Positions 8,622 to 16,544 of a DNA stretch of 64,000 nt are shown in pieces. The notes beneath the pieces are model-generated. The model was not told the origin of the DNA. It searched no databases and was given only the letters and a program-made list of their open reading frames with translations. The stretch's first letter is position 1. The number at the start of each line of letters is the position of its first letter. This stretch comes from Chloroflexota bacterium (GTDB lineage Bacteria; Chloroflexota; Anaerolineae; Anaerolineales; Anaerolineaceae), in assembly GCA_029548365.1 (NCBI GenBank), contig JAKPNN010000019.1:31971-95970 (forward strand). The letters run 5' to 3'. Position numbers and translations under genes: made by a program.

Positions 8622-8648
8622 AAAGCCGCTCGCACCTCGAGCGGCTTT
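8622..8648 (-). terminator. intrinsic terminator of an orphan small transcript (bidirectional shape)
   Basis: An 11-base perfect stem AAAGCCGCTCG / CGAGCGGCTTT with a 5-base loop, flanked by T-rich sequence on both strands. It lies in the spacer between two divergent genes (moeA and the aldo/keto reductase). It therefore cannot end either of them, and fits a small transcript read on the minus strand from the promoter at 8805-8832. Confidence 0.7.
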
Positions 8649-8655
8649 CTTTTTG

Positions 8656-8702
8656 GGCTGTAGCACCCTTATCGAAAACTATCGAGGAGGGGTGCTACAG
8701 CC
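8656..8702 (-). promoter_or_regulatory. 13-bp hairpin overlapping the small leader ORF
   Basis: Perfect arms GGCTGTAGCACCC (8656-8668) and GGGTGCTACAGCC (8690-8702). Nearly half of the 19-codon ORF (8669-8728) lies inside the hairpin. Its minus-strand sequence contains CCTCCTC, complementary to the ORF's own GAGGAGG ribosome site, so the hairpin and a sequestered ribosome site could be alternative folds. Confidence 0.65.
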
Positions 8703-8728
8703 GTTGATAAGTAACTACTGTCTATCAT
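8669..8728 (-). CDS. 19-codon small ORF with strong ribosome site (leader or small-peptide gene)
   Basis: The reading frame encodes MIDSSYLSTAVAPLLDSFR and then stops. GAGGAGG lies 9 bases before the ATG, stronger than at most genes in this window. A consensus-like promoter lies 80-105 bases upstream, and a hairpin plus terminator follow. The peptide has no clear membrane segment and matches no family I recognise. It could be a leader peptide in an attenuator whose target is not obvious, or the coding part of a small regulatory RNA. No other long reading frame competes convincingly. Confidence 0.4.
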   Translation of the reverse strand: MIDSSYLSTAVAPLLDSFR

Positions 8729-8804
8729 TGTACACCACCTCCTCTTTAGTGGGATTGCAGATCCTCAACCAGAACCTGCACGGTGCCGGTTGGCGATAAG
8801 GAAA

Positions 8805-8832
8805 GTATTACACAAACAAGCGGGTTTGTCAA
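8805..8832 (-). promoter_or_regulatory. promoter of the orphan small transcript
   Basis: On the minus strand TTGACA (8827-8832) and TAATAC (8805-8810) are 16 bases apart. A transcript starting near 8798 would run through a structured 70-base leader, the 19-codon ORF, a 13-bp hairpin and a terminator at 8622-8648, about 175 bases in all. Confidence 0.6.
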
Positions 8833-8893
8833 TCAAACTGAAGGGGAGTTCGTTCTCCGTGCGGAGTCTTATTAACGCTGATATTGATTCGGG

Positions 8894-8899
8894 TATAAT
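8894..8899 (+). promoter_or_regulatory. -10 element of the aldo/keto reductase gene
   Basis: TATAAT lies 33 bases before the ATG at 8933; a poor -35 (TTAACG) is 16 bases upstream. The predicted leader is about 27 bases. An AAAGG ribosome site precedes the ATG. Confidence 0.5.
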
Positions 8900-8932
8900 C
8901 GAGTTGGAGAAACCATAACGGAAAGGTCAATT

Positions 8933-10084
8933 ATGCAATTTAGAAAATTTGGTTCGTTGGGCTGGGATGTCTCCGCCTTAGGGTTTGGCGCCATGCGTTT
9001 GCCGATACTCGAGGGTGATAGCGGCAAAATCGATGAGCTGCTGGCCACAGCGATGATACGGCGGGCTATCGACGCCGGTGTCAATTATATCGACACCGCC
9101 TGGGGTTACCATCGGGAACAGAGCGAGCGATTTCTCGGTCGGGTATTGAAGGACGGTTACCGTGATCGGGTACGTTTGGCAACCAAGCTGCCCTCCTGGC
9201 TGATTGACACACCGGCGGATTTTGATCGCTTCCTGGAAGCCCAGCTTGAGCGGCTGGATGTTGACCACCTGGATGTGTATTTATTGCATTCGATGAATGC
9301 GCGTGAATGGGAGAAGTATCAAAAGCTGGATGTCTTCTCCTGGGCGGAGAAAAAGATGGCTGAGGGCTTGTTTCATCATCTTGGTTTTTCGTTCCACGAT
9401 AAATACGAAGTTTTCGAAAACATTGTCATGGGATATGACAACTGGGCAATGGCGCAGATCCAATATAACTATATCGATATCGATCACCAGGCAGGGATGA
9501 AGGGATTAAAGTTAGCTGCGGACCGGGGTATGGCGGTGGTGGTGATGGAACCGCTACGCGGTGGACAGATTGCTGTAAACCCGCCGCCCTTACCGGTGGC
9601 AGAAATCTGGGCGCAGAGTGAGCGGGATTGGTCGCCTGTGGCCTGGGCGTTGAACTGGCTGTGGGATCAGCCCGAGGTGTCACTGGTGCTGAGTGGTATG
9701 TCTGCGATGGAACATGTGGAAGAAAACCTGCTATTGGCAGCAGATGCAGCGGTGGGAAAATTGACCGATGCAGACCATGCCTTGGTGAGCCAGGCGCGCG
9801 AAGCCTACGTTTCATTAAAGCCAATCCCCTGCACCCAATGTGAGTACTGCCTGCCCTGCCCAAGTGGTGTGAATATCCCGCACGTCTTCAGCATCTACAA
9901 CGATGCCGTTGCTTTTGATGCCTGGGATTCTGGCTACAGAGCCTATGACCTTTTCACCAAACCTGAAGAGCGAGCTGATAACTGCATCGAATGTGGAGAG
10001 TGTGAAGCTGTCTGCCCGCAGAACATTGAGATTATCGAATGGCTGGCGACCGCGCATCAGAAGTTGACCACACCTGAAGGTTAA
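8933..10084 (+). CDS. aldo/keto reductase with C-terminal 4Fe-4S ferredoxin domain
   Basis: A 383-residue two-domain oxidoreductase. The N-terminal aldo/keto reductase barrel carries the expected catalytic tetrad Asp54, Tyr59, Lys85 and His119. The C-terminal part holds CTQCEYCLPCP (around residue 300) and a ferredoxin motif CIECGECEAVCP at residues 351-362, enough for one 4Fe-4S cluster and possibly a second. Such ferredoxin-type reductases are common in strict anaerobes; the carbonyl substrate is unknown. It has its own promoter and probably leads a short plus-strand unit with the DUF2085 gene 20 bases downstream. Confidence 0.9.
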   Translation: MQFRKFGSLGWDVSALGFGAMRLPILEGDSGKIDELLATAMIRRAIDAGVNYIDTAWGYHREQSERFLGRVLKDGYRDRVRLATKLPSWLIDTPADFDRFLEAQLERLDVDHLDVYLLHSMNAREWEKYQKLDVFSWAEKKMAEGLFHHLGFSFHDKYEVFENIVMGYDNWAMAQIQYNYIDIDHQAGMKGLKLAADRGMAVVVMEPLRGGQIAVNPPPLPVAEIWAQSERDWSPVAWALNWLWDQPEVSLVLSGMSAMEHVEENLLLAADAAVGKLTDADHALVSQAREAYVSLKPIPCTQCEYCLPCPSGVNIPHVFSIYNDAVAFDAWDSGYRAYDLFTKPEERADNCIECGECEAVCPQNIEIIEWLATAHQKLTTPEG

Positions 10085-10104
10085 GGAAGGAAGCATTCAG
10101 CAAA

Positions 10105-10920
10105 GTGACTGAAGAACAATTCCCTAAAGCCCCACGTCGGGCCTCTCCCTGGCGCTGGATTTTGATCGGTTTTGCTTTGGCGCTGACGATCACCTGGTTG
10201 GCGCTGACGCCCAGCGGCCTGTTGGGTAAAGCCCAGGCTGTAGGATATTCGGTTTGCCACCAGATGGATATACGCTCCTTTCACATCCATGAACGGTCGT
10301 TCCCATTGTGCGCCCGCTGCTCGGGCACATTCCTGGGGGCGCTGCTGGGTATGCTGTTTCAGGCGGTTCAGGGTAAAAAAGGTAAGATGCCGTCTATCGG
10401 CGCCAGCTTGCTGTTTGCCCTGTTCGCTCTGGCCTGGGTGCTGGACGGAGTTAATTCCTTTGCCATGCTGACCCCGATTCTGCCGTCCCTGTATCAAACC
10501 CAGAATTGGACCCGCCTGGCCACCGGGATGGGGATGGGGTTGGCGTTAGCGGCTTTTCTATGGCCTGCCTTTGTTCAGACGATGTTCAGGCAGTGGCGGG
10601 ATCAATCGCCAGTGAGTACCTGGCAGCAAATGCTGCTTCTGGTTGTGCTGGCAGGTGCCCTGGCCGGACTGGTGTGGTTGGAAATTGCGTGGGTTTTATA
10701 TCCACTGGCTTTGTTAAGCTCCTGCAGTGTGATCATGCTGTTGACCATGGTGTACAGTATGGTGTTAGTGATGATATTCAAACGCGAAAACACCTTTGAC
10801 TGTTTGAGGGAGTTATTAATCCCGCTGGTCAGCGGTTATGTGATCGCGTTGACCCAGATTGGGGCTATCAGCGTGGTGCGGTTTTTAATGACTGGCACCT
10901 GGGGAGGCTTTACCTTATAA
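10105..10920 (+). CDS. DUF2085 membrane protein
   Basis: A 271-residue membrane protein with about six to seven hydrophobic segments. The segment CHQMDIRSFHIHERSFPLCARCSG around residues 51-74 is the DUF2085 signature, with His/Cys residues that look like a metal or redox site. Function of the family is unknown. The start is GTG with AAGGAAG upstream; no ATG is available near. It follows the aldo/keto reductase by 20 bases and may be co-transcribed. The reductase is a soluble redox enzyme, so a shared role is only a guess. Confidence 0.85.
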   Translation: MTEEQFPKAPRRASPWRWILIGFALALTITWLALTPSGLLGKAQAVGYSVCHQMDIRSFHIHERSFPLCARCSGTFLGALLGMLFQAVQGKKGKMPSIGASLLFALFALAWVLDGVNSFAMLTPILPSLYQTQNWTRLATGMGMGLALAAFLWPAFVQTMFRQWRDQSPVSTWQQMLLLVVLAGALAGLVWLEIAWVLYPLALLSSCSVIMLLTMVYSMVLVMIFKRENTFDCLRELLIPLVSGYVIALTQIGAISVVRFLMTGTWGGFTL

Positions 10921-10968
10921 TCACTTCCCGTTATAATTGACGATTATCAATTATGAAAGCAGGTGAAG

Positions 10969-11523
10969 ATGGATGTCATTGCAGCTTTTGGGCTATCAGC
11001 CAGCGCTGGATTAAATGCTTATATCCCCTTACTGGTGGTTTCGCTGCTGGCGAAATTTACCAATTTGATCAACCTCTCTGAAAGCTGGCGTGCGTTGGAG
11101 AGCTGGTGGATTATTGGTCTGTTGATCGTTCTGTCACTGGTGGAATTTCTTGTTGATAAAATTCCGGCGGTGAATCATATCAATGATATCATTCAGACTT
11201 TGTTTCGCCCGACTGCCGGGGCAATCCTGTTTGCGGCCAGCGCCAATGTGATTACAGAGGTTAACCCGATTCTCTCGATTGCGATAGGTCTGCTGGTGGC
11301 CGGAGGCGTGCATGCGGCGAAATCTGTGCTGGTTCGCCCGATAACCACGGTGACCACAGCCGGGGCCGGAGATGTGCCGGTCAGCATCCTGGAAGATGTG
11401 GCTGCCACCACGATCTCAGTTCTCTCGGTGGTGATCCCGATTCTTGTGGCGATTATTTTGGTGGTCTTTCTCATCGGGTTGATCTGGTGGATCGCCAACC
11501 AATCGATTGAAAAAACAACTTGA
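10969..11523 (+). CDS. DUF4126 membrane protein
   Basis: About 184 residues, strongly hydrophobic, with about four membrane segments. AAFGLSASAGLNAYIPLLVVSL near the start and a TTVTTAGAGDVPVSILEDV loop are typical of DUF4126 proteins of unknown function. A TATAAT-like element 30 bases upstream suggests its own promoter. The start is ATG at 10969; an in-frame GTG at 10963 overlaps the likely ribosome site AGGTGA and is the alternative. A terminator follows directly. Confidence 0.8.
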   Translation: MDVIAAFGLSASAGLNAYIPLLVVSLLAKFTNLINLSESWRALESWWIIGLLIVLSLVEFLVDKIPAVNHINDIIQTLFRPTAGAILFAASANVITEVNPILSIAIGLLVAGGVHAAKSVLVRPITTVTTAGAGDVPVSILEDVAATTISVLSVVIPILVAIILVVFLIGLIWWIANQSIEKTT

Positions 11524-11528
11524 GCTGA

Positions 11529-11553
11529 AAAACCCTGACACAGGGTTTGTTTT
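11529..11553 (+). terminator. intrinsic terminator after the DUF4126 gene
   Basis: Stem AAACCCT / AGGGTTT with a 5-base loop followed by GTTTTC, starting 6 bases after the stop codon. Confidence 0.7.
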
Positions 11554-11557
11554 CATT

Positions 11558-11568
11558 TATAATATAAT
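11558..11568 (+). promoter_or_regulatory. -10 region of the DUF4190 gene
   Basis: Two overlapping TATAAT hexamers lie directly after the upstream terminator and about 30 bases before the ATG; no good -35 is seen. Confidence 0.45.
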
Positions 11569-11595
11569 AAATCATCAGATTGATAGGAGCTAATA

Positions 11596-11922
11596 ATGAC
11601 AAATCAAGGATACGGTCAACCGCCCATTTATCAACAGACATCTACAATGGCTGTGATCAGCCTGATTTCAGGTATTGCCAGCTTTTTTCTCCTTCCCCTG
11701 TTAGGGGCAATTCTGGCAATTATTCTGGGCTATTCAGCAAAGAAAGAAATTGCACAAAGCGGCGGCGCGGTCACCGGTGAAGGACTGGCCCGTTGGGGCT
11801 TGATATTGGGCTGGGTAAATATCGGGTTGAGTTTGATTGGGATTTGCCTGGGCATCCTGCTGGTTGCCGGCGTTATAACATTGCCCTTTTGCTTTATTCC
11901 ATTTGCAAATGGTTTTAATTAA
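11596..11922 (+). CDS. DUF4190 small membrane protein
   Basis: A 108-residue protein with a short Gly/Gln/Pro-rich cytoplasmic start (GYGQPPIYQQ) and two to three membrane segments. The central motif of small residues ending in GLARWGLILGW is typical of DUF4190 membrane proteins. Function unknown. TAGGAG lies 7 bases before the ATG. It probably forms a unit with the next small membrane protein 45 bases downstream. Confidence 0.8.
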   Translation: MTNQGYGQPPIYQQTSTMAVISLISGIASFFLLPLLGAILAIILGYSAKKEIAQSGGAVTGEGLARWGLILGWVNIGLSLIGICLGILLVAGVITLPFCFIPFANGFN

Positions 11923-11967
11923 TCGGATGACAGGGATTCATAACACTTTAACAATTTGGAGGTATCA

Positions 11968-12183
11968 ATGACAGAAGACATCAGCTACATCCCGGAACTC
12001 CCAGAGCTGGATAGCGCAGTTCCAGAAAAGAAAAGCAAAAAGACCCTGTGGATCATTCTTGCGGTCGTTGCAGTCCTGCTCATCTGCTGTTGTGTGGCAG
12101 TGGTGATTGCAATGGTTGCTGGATGGTTCAATTTAGACGGGTTAGATTTTCTATCCCTGTTGCCCTTTGTGAGCTTCGTATAG
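11968..12183 (+). CDS. small single-pass membrane protein
   Basis: A 71-residue protein: an acidic N-terminal half (EDISYIPELPELDSAVPEK), a basic KKSKKT stretch and one hydrophobic segment containing ICCCCVAVVIAMVAG. The start is ATG at 11968 with GGAGG 5 bases upstream; a longer TTG reading would place the ribosome site inside the gene. I recognise no family. Its position suggests partnership with the DUF4190 protein, for example as a membrane subunit, but nothing shows this directly. Confidence 0.65.
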   Translation: MTEDISYIPELPELDSAVPEKKSKKTLWIILAVVAVLLICCCVAVVIAMVAGWFNLDGLDFLSLLPFVSFV

Positions 12184-12209
12184 GCTTAGGGAAACATCAG
12201 CACGCAGGA

Positions 12210-12695
12210 TTATCCGTGCTGGTCAATTGCATTGCCCAGCCAGCCAGATTGGGCAATGAACAATAAGGTCTCCAGTGCCTGACAGGCGTGACTGCGTGTG
12301 TGTGCATCGAGATTGAGCGCGTCAAATTCGTCCTGATCCAGCACCAGGTAACCGCCGTCCGGAAACACCAGCAGGTCCAGCGCCAGGTCAACATAGCTGA
12401 TAGAGCCCGGGACGATCTCTGCCGGGGTGGTGACGTTGCAATACCAGGCTTTCAGATGGTCATCATCGCGGTCGTGGATTTCGAAGATGTTATACCAGCG
12501 GTTTGAGTAATAACGTTCGAGATAGCGGTCATTTTCCCGCAGGGTAATCCCATGAAAGGGAAGGTCAGGGCGGTTGAAAAAGGCTTCGATCAGGATGCTG
12601 TCTGCCTCCTGGCTGAGAACACGTCCTGTATAACGCCAGGTTTCCTGGCGTTGGATGTTTAATTTACGAATGATGACATTCAGGGAGTCAGGCAT
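12210..12695 (-). CDS. DUF402 family protein at the end of the thiamine operon
   Basis: About 161 residues of DUF402 type; the segments YYSNRWYNIFEIHDRDDDHLKAWYCNVTTPAEI and YVDLALDLLVFPDG hold the Tyr/Asp residues conserved in this family, whose characterised members are nucleoside di- or triphosphate hydrolases. The ATG at 12695 is preferred over a TTG at 12704 because GGAG lies upstream. Being last in the riboswitch-controlled thiamine operon, a phosphohydrolase acting on thiamine phosphates or nucleotides is a plausible but untested role. Confidence 0.75.
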   Translation of the reverse strand: MPDSLNVIIRKLNIQRQETWRYTGRVLSQEADSILIEAFFNRPDLPFHGITLRENDRYLERYYSNRWYNIFEIHDRDDDHLKAWYCNVTTPAEIVPGSISYVDLALDLLVFPDGGYLVLDQDEFDALNLDAHTRSHACQALETLLFIAQSGWLGNAIDQHG

Positions 12696-12700
12696 GGGGT

Positions 12701-13750
12701 TCAAGCTCCATTTTCAAGGCATAATACATCTGAGGGTGGATAGTGCACCTGCAGACGCTCTCCGATGGCTAGCGGGTTGGGCAGTAGGATTTTGAACTCG
12801 GGTAACCGGTCATTGATGGTCAGGGAAACCTGATATTTTTCACCCTGGAAAACCTGGTCGCTGACTCGACCTGCAAGCAGGTTCACCTCTTCAACGGAAG
12901 TCAGTTGCGCCTGTGATGGGCGAAAAAGCAACGTTGCCCGCTGACCTGGCGCTGGGGATTGGCGGTCGCAACTGGCGTGTATCAGCCCCAGGGCTGTTTC
13001 AACCTGTAAAGGAGTCCGGGAGACCACGGTGCCTTCAACCAGGTTGCCCAGCCCAAAGAACCTGGCTACCCACTCATTGCGGGGATGGTGAAAGAATTCG
13101 TGAGGTCGCCCGCCCTGAATAATGGCACCCTGGTGGAGCAGCAGCAGGCGATCTGCCAAGGAAAAAGCCTCTTCCTGGTCGTGGGTGACGTAGATGGCGG
13201 GTATTTTGCTCTCATGCAGGATACGGCGCAACTCCTGTCCGAGGTCTTCGCGCAGGGTTCGGTCCAGGGCGCCCAGGGGTTCATCCAGCATCAGCAGGCG
13301 GGGGTTTGGGGCTAGGGCACGCGCCAGTGCAACTCGCTGCTGTTCGCCGCCGGAGAGCTCGGTCACCTTGCGATGGGCAAAACCCGCCATACCGATGGTT
13401 TCCAGCGCGTGTTCAACCCGGGCGTTGATTTCATCAGCCGGCAGATTCTGCATCTTAAGCCCGAAGGCAATGTTTTCGGCAACATTGCGATGTGGGAAGA
13501 GGGCATAATCCTGGAACATGAGCCCAAAACGGCGTTTATGCGTGGGAATCCCCGCCAGGGAGGCATGCTTCCAGTGAACATCGCCGCCTTCGGGTTCTTC
13601 CAGGCCGGCGATAATGCGCAGCAGGGTGCTCTTCCCGCTTCCGGACGGTCCTAAAAGGCACACGGTTTCATTTTCGTCCACGCTGAAGGAGACTCCCTTA
13701 AGCAGAGGCTGGCCTTCGTAGGACTTGTCGATATTGATCACAGAGAGCAT
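12701..13750 (-). CDS. thiQ: thiamine-type ABC transporter ATP-binding protein
   Basis: A 349-residue ABC ATPase: Walker A GPSGSGKS near residues 34-41, Q-loop MFQDYALFPH, signature LSGGEQQRVALARAL, Walker B LLMLDEPLGALD, switch His VTHDQEEA, then a C-terminal TOBE-like regulatory domain (last 110 residues). By homology alone it could serve iron(III), spermidine or thiamine. The riboswitch and thiamine pyrophosphokinase at the head of the operon point to thiamine. Its ATG overlaps the permease stop (TAATG), so expression is coupled. E. coli ThiQ is shorter and lacks the TOBE part. Confidence 0.8.
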   Translation of the reverse strand: MLSVINIDKSYEGQPLLKGVSFSVDENETVCLLGPSGSGKSTLLRIIAGLEEPEGGDVHWKHASLAGIPTHKRRFGLMFQDYALFPHRNVAENIAFGLKMQNLPADEINARVEHALETIGMAGFAHRKVTELSGGEQQRVALARALAPNPRLLMLDEPLGALDRTLREDLGQELRRILHESKIPAIYVTHDQEEAFSLADRLLLLHQGAIIQGGRPHEFFHHPRNEWVARFFGLGNLVEGTVVSRTPLQVETALGLIHASCDRQSPAPGQRATLLFRPSQAQLTSVEEVNLLAGRVSDQVFQGEKYQVSLTINDRLPEFKILLPNPLAIGERLQVHYPPSDVLCLENGA

Positions 13751-15483
13751 TAATTTCCGTCCTTTTCGGATTTTTGCAGTCTTTCAATGGTGAAGATGCC
13801 CGCAGCACACACCAGCATCAGGATGGTGGACATCGCCAGGGCCTGGCCGTAGTTCAGCGCGCCGGGCTGGGAGATATAGCGATAGATGGCTACGGGGAGG
13901 GTGGGGTAATCGGGCCGGACCAAAAACGTGCTGGCGCCAAATTCGCCCAGGGAAATGGTGAGCGCGAAGATTGTGCTGACCAGGATGGACGGAGTCATTA
14001 AGGGCAGGTCGACCTCGCGCCAAACCCGCAGCGGGGAGGCCCCCAACACTCGGGCGGCATTTCGCAGTGAAGTGGAAATATTCCTCAGCGCCGGGGAAAG
14101 GGTGCGCACAATAAAGGGCAGGGCCACCAGGGTATGTGCAATCGGGATCAGGAGCGGAAAGCGCAGGGTGCTGAAGGGCGGGCGGTTGAATACAATAATA
14201 AAGCCCAGTCCCAGGGTGATGGCGGATGCCCCGAGGGGCAGCATCAGCAGCGGGTCCAGAATTTTATTTAACGGCGTCCTGTACCTTTGCGCATAGGCGA
14301 CCAGCAAACCCAGTGTGAGTGTAAGCCCAATGGTAATCAGGGCAAACAGGAAGGAATTGCGCGCAGCCGTGATTGGCGGGACAAAGAACAGGTCGCCGCG
14401 GCGGTTAACCGCCAATTCGCGATAGAACTGCAGGGTTAAGCCGCGTTCGATTTCGCCGCGCTCGCCCCGGGTGGGTTCCAGCTTGACGATGGAGCGCAAT
14501 GCCAGCGAGGACAGGGGCGCCACAAGCAGAACGAAGAGCGTGGTGATGATCAGGATGAGCACCACGCGTTCAATCACCCGGGTTGGTTTGCGGGGGGTGA
14601 TTCCCCGGGCGGGCGGCGCTGCAACCAGATCACCCAGCCCGGAGGCCCGGTTGTGCCCGAGGGTGATCAACAGAGTGCATAGCAATTGCAGAATCGATAG
14701 AACGCTGGCCATGGGTAAGTTCAACAGGTGCAGGGCCTGGACATAAATTTCCACTTCTAAGGTTGCATATTGAGGTCCACCCAGCATGAGCACGACGCCA
14801 AAACTACTGAAATTGAACAGAAACACCAGCAAGGTACCGGAAAAAATGGCGGGCTTCAACTGGGGAAGTGTGATTTCCTTAAACGTGTGCCAGGGGCTGG
14901 CGCCCAGCACCTGGGAGGCATGCTGCAGACGGATGTTCTGCTGAGACCAGGCATTGGAGACCACGCGCAGGATGATGGTGGTATTGTAAAACACGTGTGC
15001 AACGAGGATAGCGCCAAAGGTATTGAGAAACTGGATCGGGGGCGTCGCGAGGTTGAACAGGGACATCAACCCCAGGTTGATCCAGCCGCGAGGGCCCAAA
15101 AGTGCGTTGAACCCGGCCGCAACGACCACGGTGGGCAGGATAAAGGGCAGTGTCGTCAGGGTTTTAAGGAATTTCTTGCCAGGAAAAGTGAAATGGGTGA
15201 ATGCCCATGCGCCTGGCAGTCCGAGGATGAGGGTCAGCAGGGTGGACAGTGCTGCCTGGCGGATGGTGAAGGAAAGCGGCCGCCAGATGCGGGTGAGGTT
15301 GAGCGCGCTCATGTCGAATTCCCAGCCCGATAAGGCACTGCCTTTCAGGGCCAGGTTGAACAGGGCTAATAGCGGCTGGTAAAAGAAATAACCCAGAAAA
15401 AGCGCTGGCACGAGCCAGAACAGCAAGCCCCTGAAAGCAGGACGCCTGGTCCATCTGCGGAGGGAGCGGTGTGAGGCATTCAA
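13750..15483 (-). CDS. thiP: thiamine-type ABC transporter permease, fused double domain
   Basis: A 577-residue membrane protein with two tandem permease halves (about 12 membrane segments). Two EAA loops are visible, HASQVLGASPWHTFKEITLPQL in the first half and NAARVLGASPLRVWREVDLPLM in the second. This is the ThiP/FbpB fused-permease layout. The best start is a TTG overlapping the stop of the binding-protein gene; no ATG exists before the first membrane segment, so re-initiation from thiB translation is likely. Confidence 0.82.
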   Translation of the reverse strand: MNASHRSLRRWTRRPAFRGLLFWLVPALFLGYFFYQPLLALFNLALKGSALSGWEFDMSALNLTRIWRPLSFTIRQAALSTLLTLILGLPGAWAFTHFTFPGKKFLKTLTTLPFILPTVVVAAGFNALLGPRGWINLGLMSLFNLATPPIQFLNTFGAILVAHVFYNTTIILRVVSNAWSQQNIRLQHASQVLGASPWHTFKEITLPQLKPAIFSGTLLVFLFNFSSFGVVLMLGGPQYATLEVEIYVQALHLLNLPMASVLSILQLLCTLLITLGHNRASGLGDLVAAPPARGITPRKPTRVIERVVLILIITTLFVLLVAPLSSLALRSIVKLEPTRGERGEIERGLTLQFYRELAVNRRGDLFFVPPITAARNSFLFALITIGLTLTLGLLVAYAQRYRTPLNKILDPLLMLPLGASAITLGLGFIIVFNRPPFSTLRFPLLIPIAHTLVALPFIVRTLSPALRNISTSLRNAARVLGASPLRVWREVDLPLMTPSILVSTIFALTISLGEFGASTFLVRPDYPTLPVAIYRYISQPGALNYGQALAMSTILMLVCAAGIFTIERLQKSEKDGN

Positions 15484-16535
15484 TCCAGGATGGTCTCCAG
15501 CCAGGCGTTAATCCAGGCTTCCCGTTTGGCGTCGATCAGTTCGGGCGGCAGGCTGGCGGGTTGATCGGGGGTGTCGACATGTTCCAGGAAGGCTTGCGGC
15601 AGGCTGGCCTGTGGATTAACCGGAAAGACGAACATCTGCAACGGGATATCTTCCTGGAAGGGGACGCTGAGCATAAAGTCCACAAAGATTTTTGCCTGGT
15701 CAGGGTTGGCTGCATTTTTGAGGATGCCAACGAATTCGATTTGCCTGAAGCAGGTATCTGGCCCGATGATTGAGCCTGTGGGGGCCTGGGCAAGCTCGGT
15801 TTCTGCAAAGATTACCTCTGCTGCCGGGCTGGAGCCATAGGATACGACCATGGGCTGCGGTCCCCGCCCACTCGAGCCGCTGAAATTGGTATAGTAAGCC
15901 GTCTCCCAATCGCTGACGACGACCACGTCATTGTGCTTGAGCGCAGCCCAGTAATCCAGGTAGCCGTCTTCGCCGAAGTGGGCGATGGTTGCCATCAGGA
16001 AAGATAGACCGGGCGATGAGGTGGCCGGGTTTTGCACCACCAGCAGACCGGCATATTGGGGCTCCGTTAACGCCTTCAGTGAGGACGGGACGGGCAGGTT
16101 GTGATCAGCAAAATAGGCTTTGTCGTAATTGATGCACACATCGCCATAATCGATGGGCAGGGCGAAGTTACCCGGGTCGAGTTTAAACGCAGCGGGGATG
16201 TGAGCCAACATCGGTGAATCATAGGCGATGAAGAGCTCTTCTTCCAGAGCGCGGGTCAGGAAGGTGTTGTCAAGACCAAAGAACACATCGGCAACCGGGT
16301 TTTCTTTGGTCAAAATAGCCTGGTTGAGCGTGGTGCCGGCGTCGCCGCCGCGCACAAAGACGACCTTCACATCATGTTCGGATTCAAAGTCTGCGATGAG
16401 CTCTTCGCTGATGGCGAAGGAATCATGGGTCACGACAGTTATGGATTGGGTCTCAGCCGGGCGGGCTGAAGGCGCACAGGCACCGATGAGCAGGGTAAAG
16501 ATCAAAACGAGCAGGGCGAATATTATTTTTCGCAT
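15480..16535 (-). CDS. thiB: thiamine-type ABC transporter substrate-binding lipoprotein
   Basis: A 351-residue extracytoplasmic binding protein. A lipoprotein signal MRKIIFALLVLIFTLLIGAC ends in the acceptor Cys20. The mature part resembles ThiB/iron-binding type 1 proteins: VTHDSFAISEELIADFE, RGGDAGTTLNQ, ADVFFGLDNTFLTRALEE, PIDYGDVCINYD and QNPATSSPGLSFL. The combination of DSF near the start and DYGDVCINYD favours thiamine over iron, as does the TPP riboswitch upstream. GAGG lies 7 bases before the ATG. Confidence 0.85.
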   Translation of the reverse strand: MRKIIFALLVLIFTLLIGACAPSARPAETQSITVVTHDSFAISEELIADFESEHDVKVVFVRGGDAGTTLNQAILTKENPVADVFFGLDNTFLTRALEEELFIAYDSPMLAHIPAAFKLDPGNFALPIDYGDVCINYDKAYFADHNLPVPSSLKALTEPQYAGLLVVQNPATSSPGLSFLMATIAHFGEDGYLDYWAALKHNDVVVVSDWETAYYTNFSGSSGRGPQPMVVSYGSSPAAEVIFAETELAQAPTGSIIGPDTCFRQIEFVGILKNAANPDQAKIFVDFMLSVPFQEDIPLQMFVFPVNPQASLPQAFLEHVDTPDQPASLPPELIDAKREAWINAWLETILD

Positions 16536-16544
16536 GGGTTTACC

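Noticed and set aside
8605..8799. 64-codon plus-strand frame in the moeA/reductase spacer
   Set aside because: Runs through the terminator and hairpin; no ribosome site; the minus-strand unit explains the signals better.
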